Assembly (NCBI RefSeq): GCF_001429505.1
Contig: NZ_LMJW01000023.1
Location: 303,265 to 367,264 of the forward strand
Length of the DNA: 64,000 nt
Source of the DNA: Allobosea sp. Root483D1
GTDB lineage: Bacteria; Pseudomonadota; Alphaproteobacteria; Rhizobiales; Beijerinckiaceae
Direction: 5' to 3'
The notes below the pieces were generated by a model, which was not told the origin of the DNA, ran no database searches, and saw only the letters and a program-made list of their open reading frames with translations. Positions 26,945 to 34,121 of this stretch are shown here, in pieces. A program made the position numbers and the translations under genes. The stretch's first letter is position 1. Each line of letters starts with the position of its first letter.

Positions 26945-28711
26945 ATGAGCAAGACCCTCGAACCGGATTTAGTCAAACCCGAATTGCAGATTGACCAGCG
27001 CGCCTACGGACATGATCAACTCACCCTCAAGCCGGATCTGACAAGCCTGCTTGACCTATCGACAGATGGAGTACTCGTTGGCGATCTGCACGATAACGAT
27101 TGCGCGCTGATATATGTTAATCCGGCGTTTGAGCGTATTACAGGGTATACAAAGAGCGAAGCAATTGGAAAAAATTGCCGTTATCTTCAGGGAGGAGATC
27201 GACTTCAGCCAGAAATTGAGCGTCTTCGCGAGGCGATAGATAATCGACGGAGCGTTTGCGTAACACTGAGAAATTATCGCAAAGACGGACAAATGTTCTG
27301 GAACGAGCTTAGGCTCACGCCGATCAATATCGTTGATGGCCGGCCCGCTCATTACCTCGGGCTGATGCGGGACGTAACAGTCCGGAAGCGCGCCCTGGAC
27401 CATGTCGAGCAAAATGCCCGTATCGATCTTTTGACGGGCGCACTCAACCGCAATGCATTTGCGGACGAGCTTACTCGTCTCGCAGGAGAGAAGTCAGCTC
27501 CGATGCTTGTCGCCAAGATCGATGTTGCGGGCTTTCATGAAATCAACTCGGGCTATGGTTACGATGCCGGTGACGCGGTATTGAGACAGATTGCCGAGCG
27601 CATCCGGAGCGTGGGCTTCGCCATCGTTTCGCGAACAGGGTCCAATGAATTCGCGGTCGTGCAGCCGCTCGGGCACCCGAATAACACTTTAGAGACGATC
27701 AATTTGATCCGCTCTGCTTTGGCGTCAGACTTCCTCGTGTCGGGAGCGACGATCAATATCCGCTTTGCCATTGGCTTTGTCGTCGGCGTTTCCGCCTTGG
27801 ATGGGACGAAGTTGATGCGTCAGGCCGACTCCGCTCTGCGACGCTCCAAATCCAGCAATTTTCTCGATGTGTCCGAGTTTAAAGCCGAGGATGAGATGCG
27901 CAGTCGCAATCGCATCCGGATGACCCGCGAGATGCAGCAGGCGCTGGAAAATGACGAGTTCGGATTTCAGTATCAACCCAAAATAGATCTCTCGACAGGA
28001 GCCATTGCGGGGGGCGAGGCCTTGTTGCGCTGGCGTCACGGCCTATTCGGCACGCAACTGCCCGGGAGCTTCATCTCCCATGCCGAGGACACGGGGCTGA
28101 TCCTCGAGATCAGCAGGCGCGGGCTACGCGCTGTGGCAGACTTCGCCGCCCGGATAAATCAAGGGCGCAGCCGGGCGCTCAACATCTCGATCAATGTGTC
28201 AGCCATCGAGTTCAGGCACCGCGACATGCCTGCGTTCGTGGATGAGGTTATTTCGGCGAGCAGTGTCGATCCTCGCTGGATCACGCTTGAGCTCACGGAA
28301 AGCAAGATGGCGGAGAGTTCGCCCGCTATGATCGCAATCATGACGCGCCTTCGGAGCCTCGGCGTTGGCCTCTCGATCGATGACTTCGGAACCGGATACG
28401 CTAATCTGCGCTATTTAGAAGAGTTTCCCATTACGGAACTCAAGATTGATCGCAGCTTCATCCGGGGTCTGGGCCAAAGCCGCTCGAAAAACATTATTGT
28501 CGAAGCGATCGTTCGTCTGTCCGATGAACTGGGATTTCAAATCGTTGCGGAAGGCATTGAGACGCAAGAGGAATGCGCGCGGCTGCGAGATCTAGGGTGC
28601 CATTTCGGCCAGGGCTTTCTGTTCGGCAAGGCAATCGATCCAGAGGCCTTCGCAGAGGTCGTCGCGCAAACGGTGGCGATGAGCGCAACTCGAACCAACG
28701 ACGATAAATGA
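26945..28711 (+). CDS. LOV (blue-light PAS)-GGDEF-EAL c-di-GMP protein
   Basis: The protein has 588 residues. A LOV-type PAS domain (about 35-150) carries GKNCRYLQGGDR with Cys78, the residue that forms the flavin adduct under blue light, and a later NYRKDGQMFWNELRLTPI. The GGDEF domain is degenerate (GSNEF at 232-236), so cyclase activity is unlikely. The EAL domain keeps EALLRW (358-363), the ELTES glutamates, DDFGTGYANL (479-488) and EGIETQEE, so phosphodiesterase activity is expected. It probably lowers c-di-GMP in response to light, with the GGDEF as a GTP-sensing module. No clear ribosome-binding site precedes ATG 26945. Confidence 0.9.
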   Translation: MSKTLEPDLVKPELQIDQRAYGHDQLTLKPDLTSLLDLSTDGVLVGDLHDNDCALIYVNPAFERITGYTKSEAIGKNCRYLQGGDRLQPEIERLREAIDNRRSVCVTLRNYRKDGQMFWNELRLTPINIVDGRPAHYLGLMRDVTVRKRALDHVEQNARIDLLTGALNRNAFADELTRLAGEKSAPMLVAKIDVAGFHEINSGYGYDAGDAVLRQIAERIRSVGFAIVSRTGSNEFAVVQPLGHPNNTLETINLIRSALASDFLVSGATINIRFAIGFVVGVSALDGTKLMRQADSALRRSKSSNFLDVSEFKAEDEMRSRNRIRMTREMQQALENDEFGFQYQPKIDLSTGAIAGGEALLRWRHGLFGTQLPGSFISHAEDTGLILEISRRGLRAVADFAARINQGRSRALNISINVSAIEFRHRDMPAFVDEVISASSVDPRWITLELTESKMAESSPAMIAIMTRLRSLGVGLSIDDFGTGYANLRYLEEFPITELKIDRSFIRGLGQSRSKNIIVEAIVRLSDELGFQIVAEGIETQEECARLRDLGCHFGQGFLFGKAIDPEAFAEVVAQTVAMSATRTNDDK

Positions 28712-28721
28712 GCCACGCGCC

Positions 28722-28853
28722 ATGGATGAGCAAAGTGACTCTGAGGAACCTGAGCGCACGCGGGTCACTTGCGTGACTCAATGGATATTCATTTTCGTAT
28801 TGGTGGGAGGAATCCTCTTAGGCGCGGTGCAGGTCGCGCTAAACTGGTGGTGA
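28722..28853 (+). CDS. Small single-span membrane protein
   Basis: The 43-residue frame from ATG 28722, 10 bp after the c-di-GMP gene stop, has an acidic start (MDEQSDSEEPERTR) and one clear transmembrane helix (QWIFIFVLVGGILLGAVQVA) ending in NWW. Position and composition suggest a small membrane protein translated with the photoreceptor gene; there is no strong ribosome-binding site. Confidence 0.4.
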   Translation: MDEQSDSEEPERTRVTCVTQWIFIFVLVGGILLGAVQVALNWW

Positions 28854-29013
28854 CGTTTTTTATGACAGACGTGAATCCAGCGGGCCCAGCGAGGCGGCCG
28901 GAGGTGTTCACGATCAAGACTTGTGCGATGGCGGAGCCCATATCCCGCGGCAAGACCGCTTGCAGACGTCAGCTTGGCGGCCCAAATGATCCCTGCGGCG
29001 ACCCGGTGCCGCA

Positions 29014-29217
29014 CTAGTAAGTGAGACCGGACATGGCAGGAAAACCCAGCACACCGGTGACCGGGCTCGACGTAATCATATCGTCATTAGTGAAGATCCG
29101 TCCGAGGGGGTGGTTATCAAGCTCGCCATCGAGGGCTGAACCGACGTCGACCTCCTCTTCCCTCAATTGACTCTGGTCAAACTGCAATCCGCTCTGGCCA
29201 AAATGGATCAGTGGCAC
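29014..29217 (-). CDS. Hypothetical 67-residue protein or fragment
   Basis: From GTG 29217 the frame encodes IHFGQSGLQFDQSQLREEEV, DVGSALDGELDNHPLGRIFT and a C-terminus GVLGFPAMSGLTY. The composition is protein-like, unlike the arginine-rich translation further upstream in the same frame, so it may be an N-terminally truncated gene. I do not recognise it. Confidence 0.3.
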   Translation of the reverse strand: MPLIHFGQSGLQFDQSQLREEEVDVGSALDGELDNHPLGRIFTNDDMITSSPVTGVLGFPAMSGLTY

Positions 29218-29365
29218 GCAGATTTGCGCCCAGCGCAGTAGCAAAAAAGGCCCCGGCGGCGCGAGCCGACGAGGCAGATTTTTTGTCACGCTGTGCCTCT
29301 CGCCGAGCTGAGGCTGTTTTTCCGGCAAGGCTAAGTGCTGCGCGAGCGCCGATTTGGAAGCCTGT

Positions 29366-29908
29366 TTAGATCGCACCGTACCGATACGGCGCGGCCGACT
29401 CATCGAAACGACTCCAGCCACTTTGGCGATATTCGGCCAGACGGGCCTCGCGGTCGATCGGGGTCGCCCCGTCCATGATGGCTTCGACCTCGGCCGCCTG
29501 GCTCTCCTGCGCTCGAACGGAGACGACAGAGCCGCCTCGGCGAACCGTTTCGGCATAGTAATGCGCGCTGTCTTCGTCCTCTCCGGCGCTGGTCATCGCG
29601 CCGATGATTCCACCGGTGGCGCCGCCCGCCGCCGCTCCAGCCAGCGTTGAAGCCAGCCACCCGGCGGCGACCACCGGTCCCACACCAGGGATGGCGAGCA
29701 GACCCAGGCCAGCCAGCAGGCCGGCAGTGCCGCCGATCGCGGCACCGATGCCAGCGCCCTCGCCGGCATTACTGTCATCGTTGTCCGCTTTTTCGTGACG
29801 TCCGAGCAGACTGATATCGGAACTGGCGACGCCAGCGGCTTCCAGCTGATTCACAACGCCCTGCGCGGAGGCGTAATCATCATAGGCGCGAGTGATCGTG
29901 CGGGTCAT
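29366..29908 (-). CDS. General stress protein-like, glycine/alanine-rich membrane-associated
   Basis: The 180-residue protein begins with a YflT-like ferredoxin-fold segment (TRAYDDYASAQGVVNQLEAA, then ISLLGRHE). A Gly/Ala-rich hydrophobic stretch follows (residues about 50-110, e.g. GGTAGLLAGLGLLAIPGVGP) that could insert in the membrane, and then a second small domain (AHYYAETVRRGGSVVSVRAQ). This layout is that of low-temperature-induced/general stress proteins of the DUF1269/YflT group. It lies 13 bp after the small secreted protein gene and shares its EcfG promoter. Confidence 0.8.
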   Translation of the reverse strand: MTRTITRAYDDYASAQGVVNQLEAAGVASSDISLLGRHEKADNDDSNAGEGAGIGAAIGGTAGLLAGLGLLAIPGVGPVVAAGWLASTLAGAAAGGATGGIIGAMTSAGEDEDSAHYYAETVRRGGSVVSVRAQESQAAEVEAIMDGATPIDREARLAEYRQSGWSRFDESAAPYRYGAI

Positions 29909-29921
29909 TTGACTCTCCTTT

Positions 29922-30221
29922 TCAGTTGCGGGTGATGTTTCCGCGGTAGTCGACCGAGACGTTCACCTGCGCACCCGAATGCGTGGCGGTGCCCTTCCAG
30001 ACACCGTTATCGTCCTTCTTGAGCTCGCCGACATTGGTGAAGCCGTTGGCCTCGAGACGGCTCTTCGCCTGTCCCTCGGTGAAGCTATTCGCGCCGGGAA
30101 GCGGAGCGTTCGCGTCAGCCGGTGCATTCGGCGCCGGCGTCGGCGAAGTGGTGCTCGTTTGTGCAATGCCGCCGACCGGAATCAGGACGCACAAAGCCAT
30201 CGTGAGAAGCGCACGTTTCAT
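29922..30221 (-). CDS. Secreted PepSY-like small protein
   Basis: The 99 residues include a signal peptide (MKRALLTMALCVLIPVGGIA), a short Thr/Pro/Ala linker, then SFTEGQAKSRLEANGFTNVG and ELKKDDNGVWKGTATHSGAQ, ending NVSVDYRGNITRN. That helix plus beta-meander is PepSY-like and typical of periplasmic proteins in Hyphomicrobiales. It heads a two-gene transcript with the stress protein at 29366-29908, behind an exact EcfG promoter. Confidence 0.78.
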   Translation of the reverse strand: MKRALLTMALCVLIPVGGIAQTSTTSPTPAPNAPADANAPLPGANSFTEGQAKSRLEANGFTNVGELKKDDNGVWKGTATHSGAQVNVSVDYRGNITRN

Positions 30222-30264
30222 GATCGTTCCCCATTTTTGAAGGCGCCGTGAGGCTGCAAATCAG

Positions 30265-30289
30265 AACGGCAGGCTGCGCAAGATGTTCC
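30265..30289 (-). promoter_or_regulatory. EcfG-type general-stress promoter (minus strand)
   Basis: On the minus strand GGAAC (30289-30285), 16 bp, CGTT (30268-30265) is an exact EcfG consensus, 43 bp before the PepSY-like gene start at 30221. Confidence 0.7.
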
Positions 30290-30484
30290 CACAAACGGGA
30301 ATTTTCAGGCGGGCAGGTTCGTCTCGGACAAGTGTCAAAGATGCGCTCGCGAAAGCTGGGGCTGCACCTCAGGGCCCATTTCTCTCAACGCGCGCTAGTC
30401 AGGTCTCAGGAGTCGGCGCCATCACGTTCGGAATGCCGCTCAACTGGCCGCCAACGACTGTTGAGCCGGAGGACAGCTTCAATC

Positions 30485-30509
30485 GGAACATCCCGGAGGG
30501 GCTCTCGTT
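30485..30509 (+). promoter_or_regulatory. EcfG-type general-stress promoter (plus strand)
   Basis: GGAAC (30485-30489), 16 bp, CGTT (30506-30509) lies 46 bp before the 24-residue membrane protein. With the minus-strand site at 30265-30289 it makes the 334-bp gap 30222-30555 a divergent general-stress control region. Confidence 0.7.
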
Positions 30510-30555
30510 TTCTTGCCGCGTGACAATTCTGGCGCGTTTGGCGGGAGAGCTCTTT

Positions 30556-30630
30556 ATGAACGGCATCATCTACATCATCGGCCTCGTCGTGGTCGTTCTG
30601 GCCATCTTGTCCTTCCTCGGCCTCCGCTAG
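30556..30630 (+). CDS. 24-residue hydrophobic membrane peptide
   Basis: ATG 30556 follows GGGAGAG. The product is almost entirely one membrane helix (MNGIIYIIGLVVVVLAILSF, then LGLR). Very short proteins of this shape recur in Hyphomicrobiales next to stress genes. It lies 11 bp before the next membrane-protein gene behind the same EcfG promoter, so co-expression is likely. Confidence 0.65.
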   Translation: MNGIIYIIGLVVVVLAILSFLGLR

Positions 30631-30641
30631 GAGTTGATGTC

Positions 30642-31517
30642 ATGGCAATCGACACAACGGATGTGGTCGTCGTTGCTCCCAGCACCGGCAACAGTTCTTC
30701 CTATCTCGACTGGAGTCCGATCATCGGCGGCGCTGTAATCGCTGCCGCCATCACCACCATCATGGCGGCTTTCGGTTCCGCCATCGGGCTTTCGATGGTC
30801 TCCGCCGACACCTCCCGCTCTTCCGGTCTGACCGCCTTGGCGATCGCGGCTGGACTCTGGGCACTTTGGATAACGATCTCGGCCTGCGCCGCCGGAGGCT
30901 ATCTGGCGGGGCGCATGCGTCGACCAACTCCCGATGCCACCGTGCATGAACGCCATGTGCGCGATGGCGCGCACGGGCTGGTCGTTTGGGCAGCGGGCGC
31001 CCTGCTTGTCGCGATGCTTACCAGCTCCGCGCTCACCGGCGCCGCCAAAACCGCCGCGACCGGCGTAGCCGCGGCGGCTACGGGCGCAGGCGCGCTGATT
31101 AGCCAGCAAGTCGATCCGCTTGGCTCGGCATTGGACTCAGTAATGCGCTCCACTGCCGCCCAGCCCGTATCGACCGCGGAACGCGAGGAAGCTTCTCGCG
31201 TCTTAAGCCGCAGCCTGGCGAGCGGCGCGCTCGATCCCGCTGACCGCAGCTACATCGCCAACCGGCTCGCCGCGCGGTCGAACATCTCGCAGCAGGATGC
31301 CGAGAAGCGCATCGACGATGCCTATACGAAGCTCAATCAGGCAAAAGAGACGGCAAAGCAGGCGGCAGAACGCGCTCGCCGGATGGGCGTCATAACAGCA
31401 TTCCTGACCGCAGCGGCCCTGCTGGCAGGCGCTGCCGCAGCCTGGTTCGCGGCTGTCCTTGGCGGCAAGCACCGTGACGAAGAGATAGATCTCAGCGCAT
31501 TGTTTGGATCGCGCTAG
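30642..31517 (+). CDS. Membrane protein with stress-type context (PhnA/YrzE-like layout)
   Basis: ATG 30642 after TAGGAG gives 291 residues. Transmembrane segments are visible at about 25-50 (SPIIGGAVIAAAITTIMAAF), 66-90 and 113-130, and a last one near 262-283. The middle soluble helix region includes LDPADRSYIANRLAARSNIS and AEKRIDDAYTKLNQAKETAK, a coiled-coil candidate. The function is unknown. A truncated paralogue forms the second half of the chimera at 62774-63656. Expression from the EcfG promoter at 30485 is likely. Confidence 0.75.
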   Translation: MAIDTTDVVVVAPSTGNSSSYLDWSPIIGGAVIAAAITTIMAAFGSAIGLSMVSADTSRSSGLTALAIAAGLWALWITISACAAGGYLAGRMRRPTPDATVHERHVRDGAHGLVVWAAGALLVAMLTSSALTGAAKTAATGVAAAATGAGALISQQVDPLGSALDSVMRSTAAQPVSTAEREEASRVLSRSLASGALDPADRSYIANRLAARSNISQQDAEKRIDDAYTKLNQAKETAKQAAERARRMGVITAFLTAAALLAGAAAAWFAAVLGGKHRDEEIDLSALFGSR

Positions 31518-31546
31518 TCCGTCCCGTCGCTGCCGAGATGTACTGA

Positions 31547-31574
31547 CGGCGCCGCCTTTGTCGGGGCGGCGCCG
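31547..31574. terminator. Hairpin between convergent genes
   Basis: CGGCGCCGCC (31547-31556) and GGCGGCGCCG (31565-31574) form a perfect 10-bp stem with an 8-base loop, between the stops of the convergent genes at 31517 and 31598. No T-run follows, so it could serve both strands weakly. Confidence 0.5.
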
Positions 31575-31597
31575 TATCAAAGCGATCAGACGATGTT

Positions 31598-32233
31598 CTA
31601 TGCGCCGGTATCGCTGTGCGCCGCGCTGATAGGCTTTGACTCAGGCGAGTTCTTGAACCGCAGGAAGATCGACAGCACAACGAGAACTGCCGTCGAGAGA
31701 AATTCTGACTGCCAGTTCTGGAAGGACTCGAACCAAAACCGCGCGTCGACAAGATAGGCGAGCGCCGTTTTGACTTCCTCGTTGTGAAGCAAGGCTTCCT
31801 GGTTCGAAGCAGAAGCGCTCGCTAGCCAATGCAGTACGAAGGACACCACGAAAAGGCCCGCCAATGCGAGCCCGAGAGAATGGGCGTAGAGCCATTGCAG
31901 AGCAGGAGATTTGCGGTGCCAGCTTTTAGGTAGCTCCTCACTGTCACGTTCTGGCGCATCAGGATCGCGGGACTCAGCCGATCCGCGCTGGAACAGCGTG
32001 GCCGTGAGCATGACATAGGCTGCCATCTGCAAAAACTCACTCTCCCAGTTCTCGAAGAGCGCCGACAGAAATGCCCCGGACGAAACATACGAAAGGACAC
32101 CCAGAGGCGGCTGGCCATGGTTTGCCAGCATTTCATTTTCGACCTTTAGGCCTGAAGCGACCATCCCCAAAATGCACAGCGCAGTGACGCTCAGGAGGGT
32201 GATGGTCAATCCGTTGTCGCGCAAAGATCTCAT
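31598..32233 (-). CDS. DUF6766 family membrane protein
   Basis: The 211-residue protein has four predicted helices: ITLLSVTALCILGMVASGL, a second within WESEFLQMAAYVMLTATLFQ, then LGLALAGLFVVSFVLHWLAS, and the last in WQSEFLSTAVLVVLSIFLRF. The repeated FENWESEFLQ / FQNWQSEFLS motif marks the DUF6766 family. Its function is unknown; it is frequent among stress genes in this order. A near-consensus EcfG site lies 39 bp upstream. Confidence 0.85.
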   Translation of the reverse strand: MRSLRDNGLTITLLSVTALCILGMVASGLKVENEMLANHGQPPLGVLSYVSSGAFLSALFENWESEFLQMAAYVMLTATLFQRGSAESRDPDAPERDSEELPKSWHRKSPALQWLYAHSLGLALAGLFVVSFVLHWLASASASNQEALLHNEEVKTALAYLVDARFWFESFQNWQSEFLSTAVLVVLSIFLRFKNSPESKPISAAHSDTGA

Positions 32234-32271
32234 GATGGTCTTTCCCTGGCAGAGGCGTTTTTCAGAGTGCT

Positions 32272-32296
32272 AACGGCCGGTCCCCATATTGGTTCG
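32272..32296 (-). promoter_or_regulatory. Near-consensus EcfG promoter (minus strand)
   Basis: On the minus strand CGAAC (32296-32292), 16 bp, CGTT (32275-32272) differs from GGAAC-N16-CGTT in one base and lies 38 bp before the DUF6766 start. Confidence 0.45.
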
Positions 32297-32359
32297 CTCG
32301 CCGTCATGCAGGCCCAAACGGGGCCGAAGCAGGCTCATCCAAAATCGCGAAAAGGGATC

Positions 32360-32384
32360 GGAACCGAGATGCATTCTGGTCGTT
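32360..32384 (+). promoter_or_regulatory. EcfG-type general-stress promoter
   Basis: GGAAC (32360-32364), 16 bp, CGTT (32381-32384) is an exact match, 32 bp before the ferritin-like gene, which also has a strong GGAGG site. Confidence 0.72.
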
Positions 32385-32416
32385 AGGGAGTCGCCCAACA
32401 CCGGAGGAAAAAACTC

Positions 32417-32923
32417 ATGGCAACCGAACCCAAAACCCTCGACGACCTGTTCCTCGATACCCTCAAGGACATCTATTACGCCGAAAAGCAGATCCTGAAG
32501 GTGCTTCCCAAAATGGCGAAGGCTGCGAAATCGCCGGAGCTCAAGCAGGCCTTCGAGAAGCATCGCGACGAGACCGAGACGCATGTCGAACGCCTGGCCG
32601 ATGTCTTCGAAATCATCGGCAAGGCGCCGCGCGGCAAAACCTGCGACGCGATCCTCGGGATCATCGAGGAAGGCAAATCGATCATCGAAGAATTCGAGGG
32701 CAGCCCAGCGCTCGACGCCGGCCTTCTCGCTTCGGCTCAGGCCGTCGAGCATTACGAGATCTCGCGCTACGGCACGCTGAAAGCCTGGGCGCAGCAGCTT
32801 GGCCTTGCCAATGCCGTGAAGCTGCTCGACCAGACGCTGACCGAGGAGCTCAAGACCGACCAGGCGCTGTCCTCACTCGGCGAAAGCAAGGTCAACAAGC
32901 AGGCTCAAGCCAAGGCTGCGTGA
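32417..32923 (+). CDS. DUF892 ferritin-like protein (YciE/YciF family)
   Basis: The 168-residue four-helix protein starts at ATG 32417 after CGGAGGAAAA. Helices with ferritin-type metal ligands are DLFLDTLKDIYYAEKQILKV, AFEKHRDETETHVERLADVF and AQAVEHYEISRYGTLKAWAQ (E and EH residues), closing with LLDQTLTEELKTDQALSSLG. E. coli YciE/YciF are RpoS stress proteins; this one sits behind an exact EcfG promoter, the alphaproteobacterial equivalent. The role is probably iron or peroxide handling. Confidence 0.92.
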   Translation: MATEPKTLDDLFLDTLKDIYYAEKQILKVLPKMAKAAKSPELKQAFEKHRDETETHVERLADVFEIIGKAPRGKTCDAILGIIEEGKSIIEEFEGSPALDAGLLASAQAVEHYEISRYGTLKAWAQQLGLANAVKLLDQTLTEELKTDQALSSLGESKVNKQAQAKAA

Positions 32924-32929
32924 CTTAAT

Positions 32930-32954
32930 GCGGCTCCGGCAACGCCGGAGCCGC
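32930..32954 (+). terminator. Hairpin terminator after the ferritin-like gene
   Basis: GCGGCTCCGGC (32930-32940) and GCCGGAGCCGC (32944-32954) make a perfect 11-bp stem with a 3-base loop, followed by TTTCCTTTG. It lies 7 bp after the stop codon and before the iron-permease-like gene. Confidence 0.7.
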
Positions 32955-32975
32955 CTTTCCTTTGACGAGCGTATC

Positions 32976-33404
32976 ATGCCCGACAAAACCGACCCGGTTT
33001 CCAATCTTGGCCAATCGTCGTTGTTCACCCGACTGTCGCAGGCCGTAGCCCGCTATGCCGGTAAGCCTGCCACATCGTTCATCGCGCTTTCGGTCGTGAT
33101 CGTGTGGGCGCTGTCGGGCCCCTTCTTCGGCTTCAACGACACCTGGCAGCTGGTGATCAACACGTCGACCACGATCATTACCTTCCTGATGGTCTTCGTG
33201 ATCCAGAACAGCCAGAACCGCGACACTGCCGCGATGCAGATCAAGCTCGACGAGCTCTTGTCCAAGGTCGAAGGCGCGCGTGAAGAGCTGATGGACCTCG
33301 AGGAACTCGACGAAGATAAGCTCGCGACCATTCGCGATGACTATGAAAAGCGAGCGGCGACAGCCCGTAGCCAACCTAATTGTAGCGTTCCGGGACTAAC
33401 GTGA
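32976..33404 (+). CDS. Low-affinity iron permease family protein
   Basis: ATG 32976 gives 142 residues. Two transmembrane helices (ATSFIALSVVIVWALSGPFF and QLVINTSTTIITFLMVFVIQ) are joined by FGFNDTW, followed by QNSQNRDTAAMQIKLDELLS, the signature of the low-affinity iron permease (Fet4-related) family, and an acidic tail. Location after a ferritin-like gene fits iron handling. Its stop overlaps the GTG of a second, damaged copy at 33401, so the two were probably a tandem pair. Confidence 0.88.
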   Translation: MPDKTDPVSNLGQSSLFTRLSQAVARYAGKPATSFIALSVVIVWALSGPFFGFNDTWQLVINTSTTIITFLMVFVIQNSQNRDTAAMQIKLDELLSKVEGAREELMDLEELDEDKLATIRDDYEKRAATARSQPNCSVPGLT

Positions 33405-34053
33405 GTGAAGCACCACCAACCGTAGACACCCTGTCAGGCGAGGCCCCCTCGCCCTCCCGGTTAACGCGCCTCTCTAAGCGGCGGCGCGGTGGACCAGCCG
33501 CTCGCCTGTTGTGTTCATCGCTTTCGGTTCGATGGTCCTGTGGCTTCTGGCCGGGCCGTCGTTCGGTTTCAGCGCATCTTGGCAGCTGGTCACGAGCACT
33601 GCCTTCACGATCACTGTCGCCGTCGCTGAGTCCTGTAGCGCGGGTGCTCTGGCCAGTAGTTTAGCGAAAGCGGAAGGCGCCGGAGACGCTCTCTATGGCG
33701 GCTTTGTGACGTATCTCGCAACCGCCAAAATCGACCTCCTCGACGTGTCGGCTAGTGAGATCGAGGCGCCCTCTGCCGTGTCACGCCCGGTCGCACGCGC
33801 CATGGCGGAGGGCGTTCTGGCGAACACGACGGCCGATCTTGCATTAGCCATTACCGGAGTAACCGGCCCTGTCCCCGACGAACGCGGTAACCCGCGGGGC
33901 CGTGTTTTCATTGCCGTGGCATCCAGACGCAGCGAACGCCTTGAATACCACTGTGAGTTCGGTCCCTTTCCGCCGCCCGTCTTGCTCGATGCCGCCCTTC
34001 GAACGGCCATCGTCTTAGGCCGCGAAGCCCTGCGATCGCACCGGGCTGTCTAA
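33401..34053 (+). pseudogene. Chimera: iron-permease N-terminus joined to CinA C-terminal domain
   Basis: The frame starts at GTG 33401 (overlapping the previous stop) with MSEAPPTVDTLSGEAPSPSR. After a one-base frameshift near 33480 the iron-permease part continues (VVFIAFGSMVLWLLAGPSFG, then FSASWQLVTSTAFTIT), and near 33618 it passes in frame into a CinA/NMN-deamidase C-terminal domain (VAVAESCSAGALASSLAKAE, GGFVTYLATAKIDLL, ADLALAITGVTGP). The CinA part is nearly complete and keeps the AESCSAG active-site region. A deletion between a permease gene and cinA explains the join. A functional membrane-anchored CinA from a start near 33511 cannot be excluded. Confidence 0.82.
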
Positions 34054-34067
34054 ACTCAAGAACTCTT

Positions 34068-34092
34068 CGAACAGATCGCCCGGAAAAGCGTT
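34068..34092 (+). promoter_or_regulatory. Near-consensus EcfG promoter
   Basis: CGAAC (34068-34072), 16 bp, CGTT (34089-34092) differs in one base from consensus and lies 29 bp before the FAD/Rieske gene, with a strong AGGAGG at 34111-34116. Confidence 0.5.
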
Positions 34093-34121
34093 GGAGGCTC
34101 AAAACCACAGGAGGTTTTTCC

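Noticed and set aside
28862..29017. 51-codon plus-strand frame after the small membrane protein
   Set aside because: Composition is unconvincing, there is no ribosome-binding site, and it overlaps a better minus-strand candidate.
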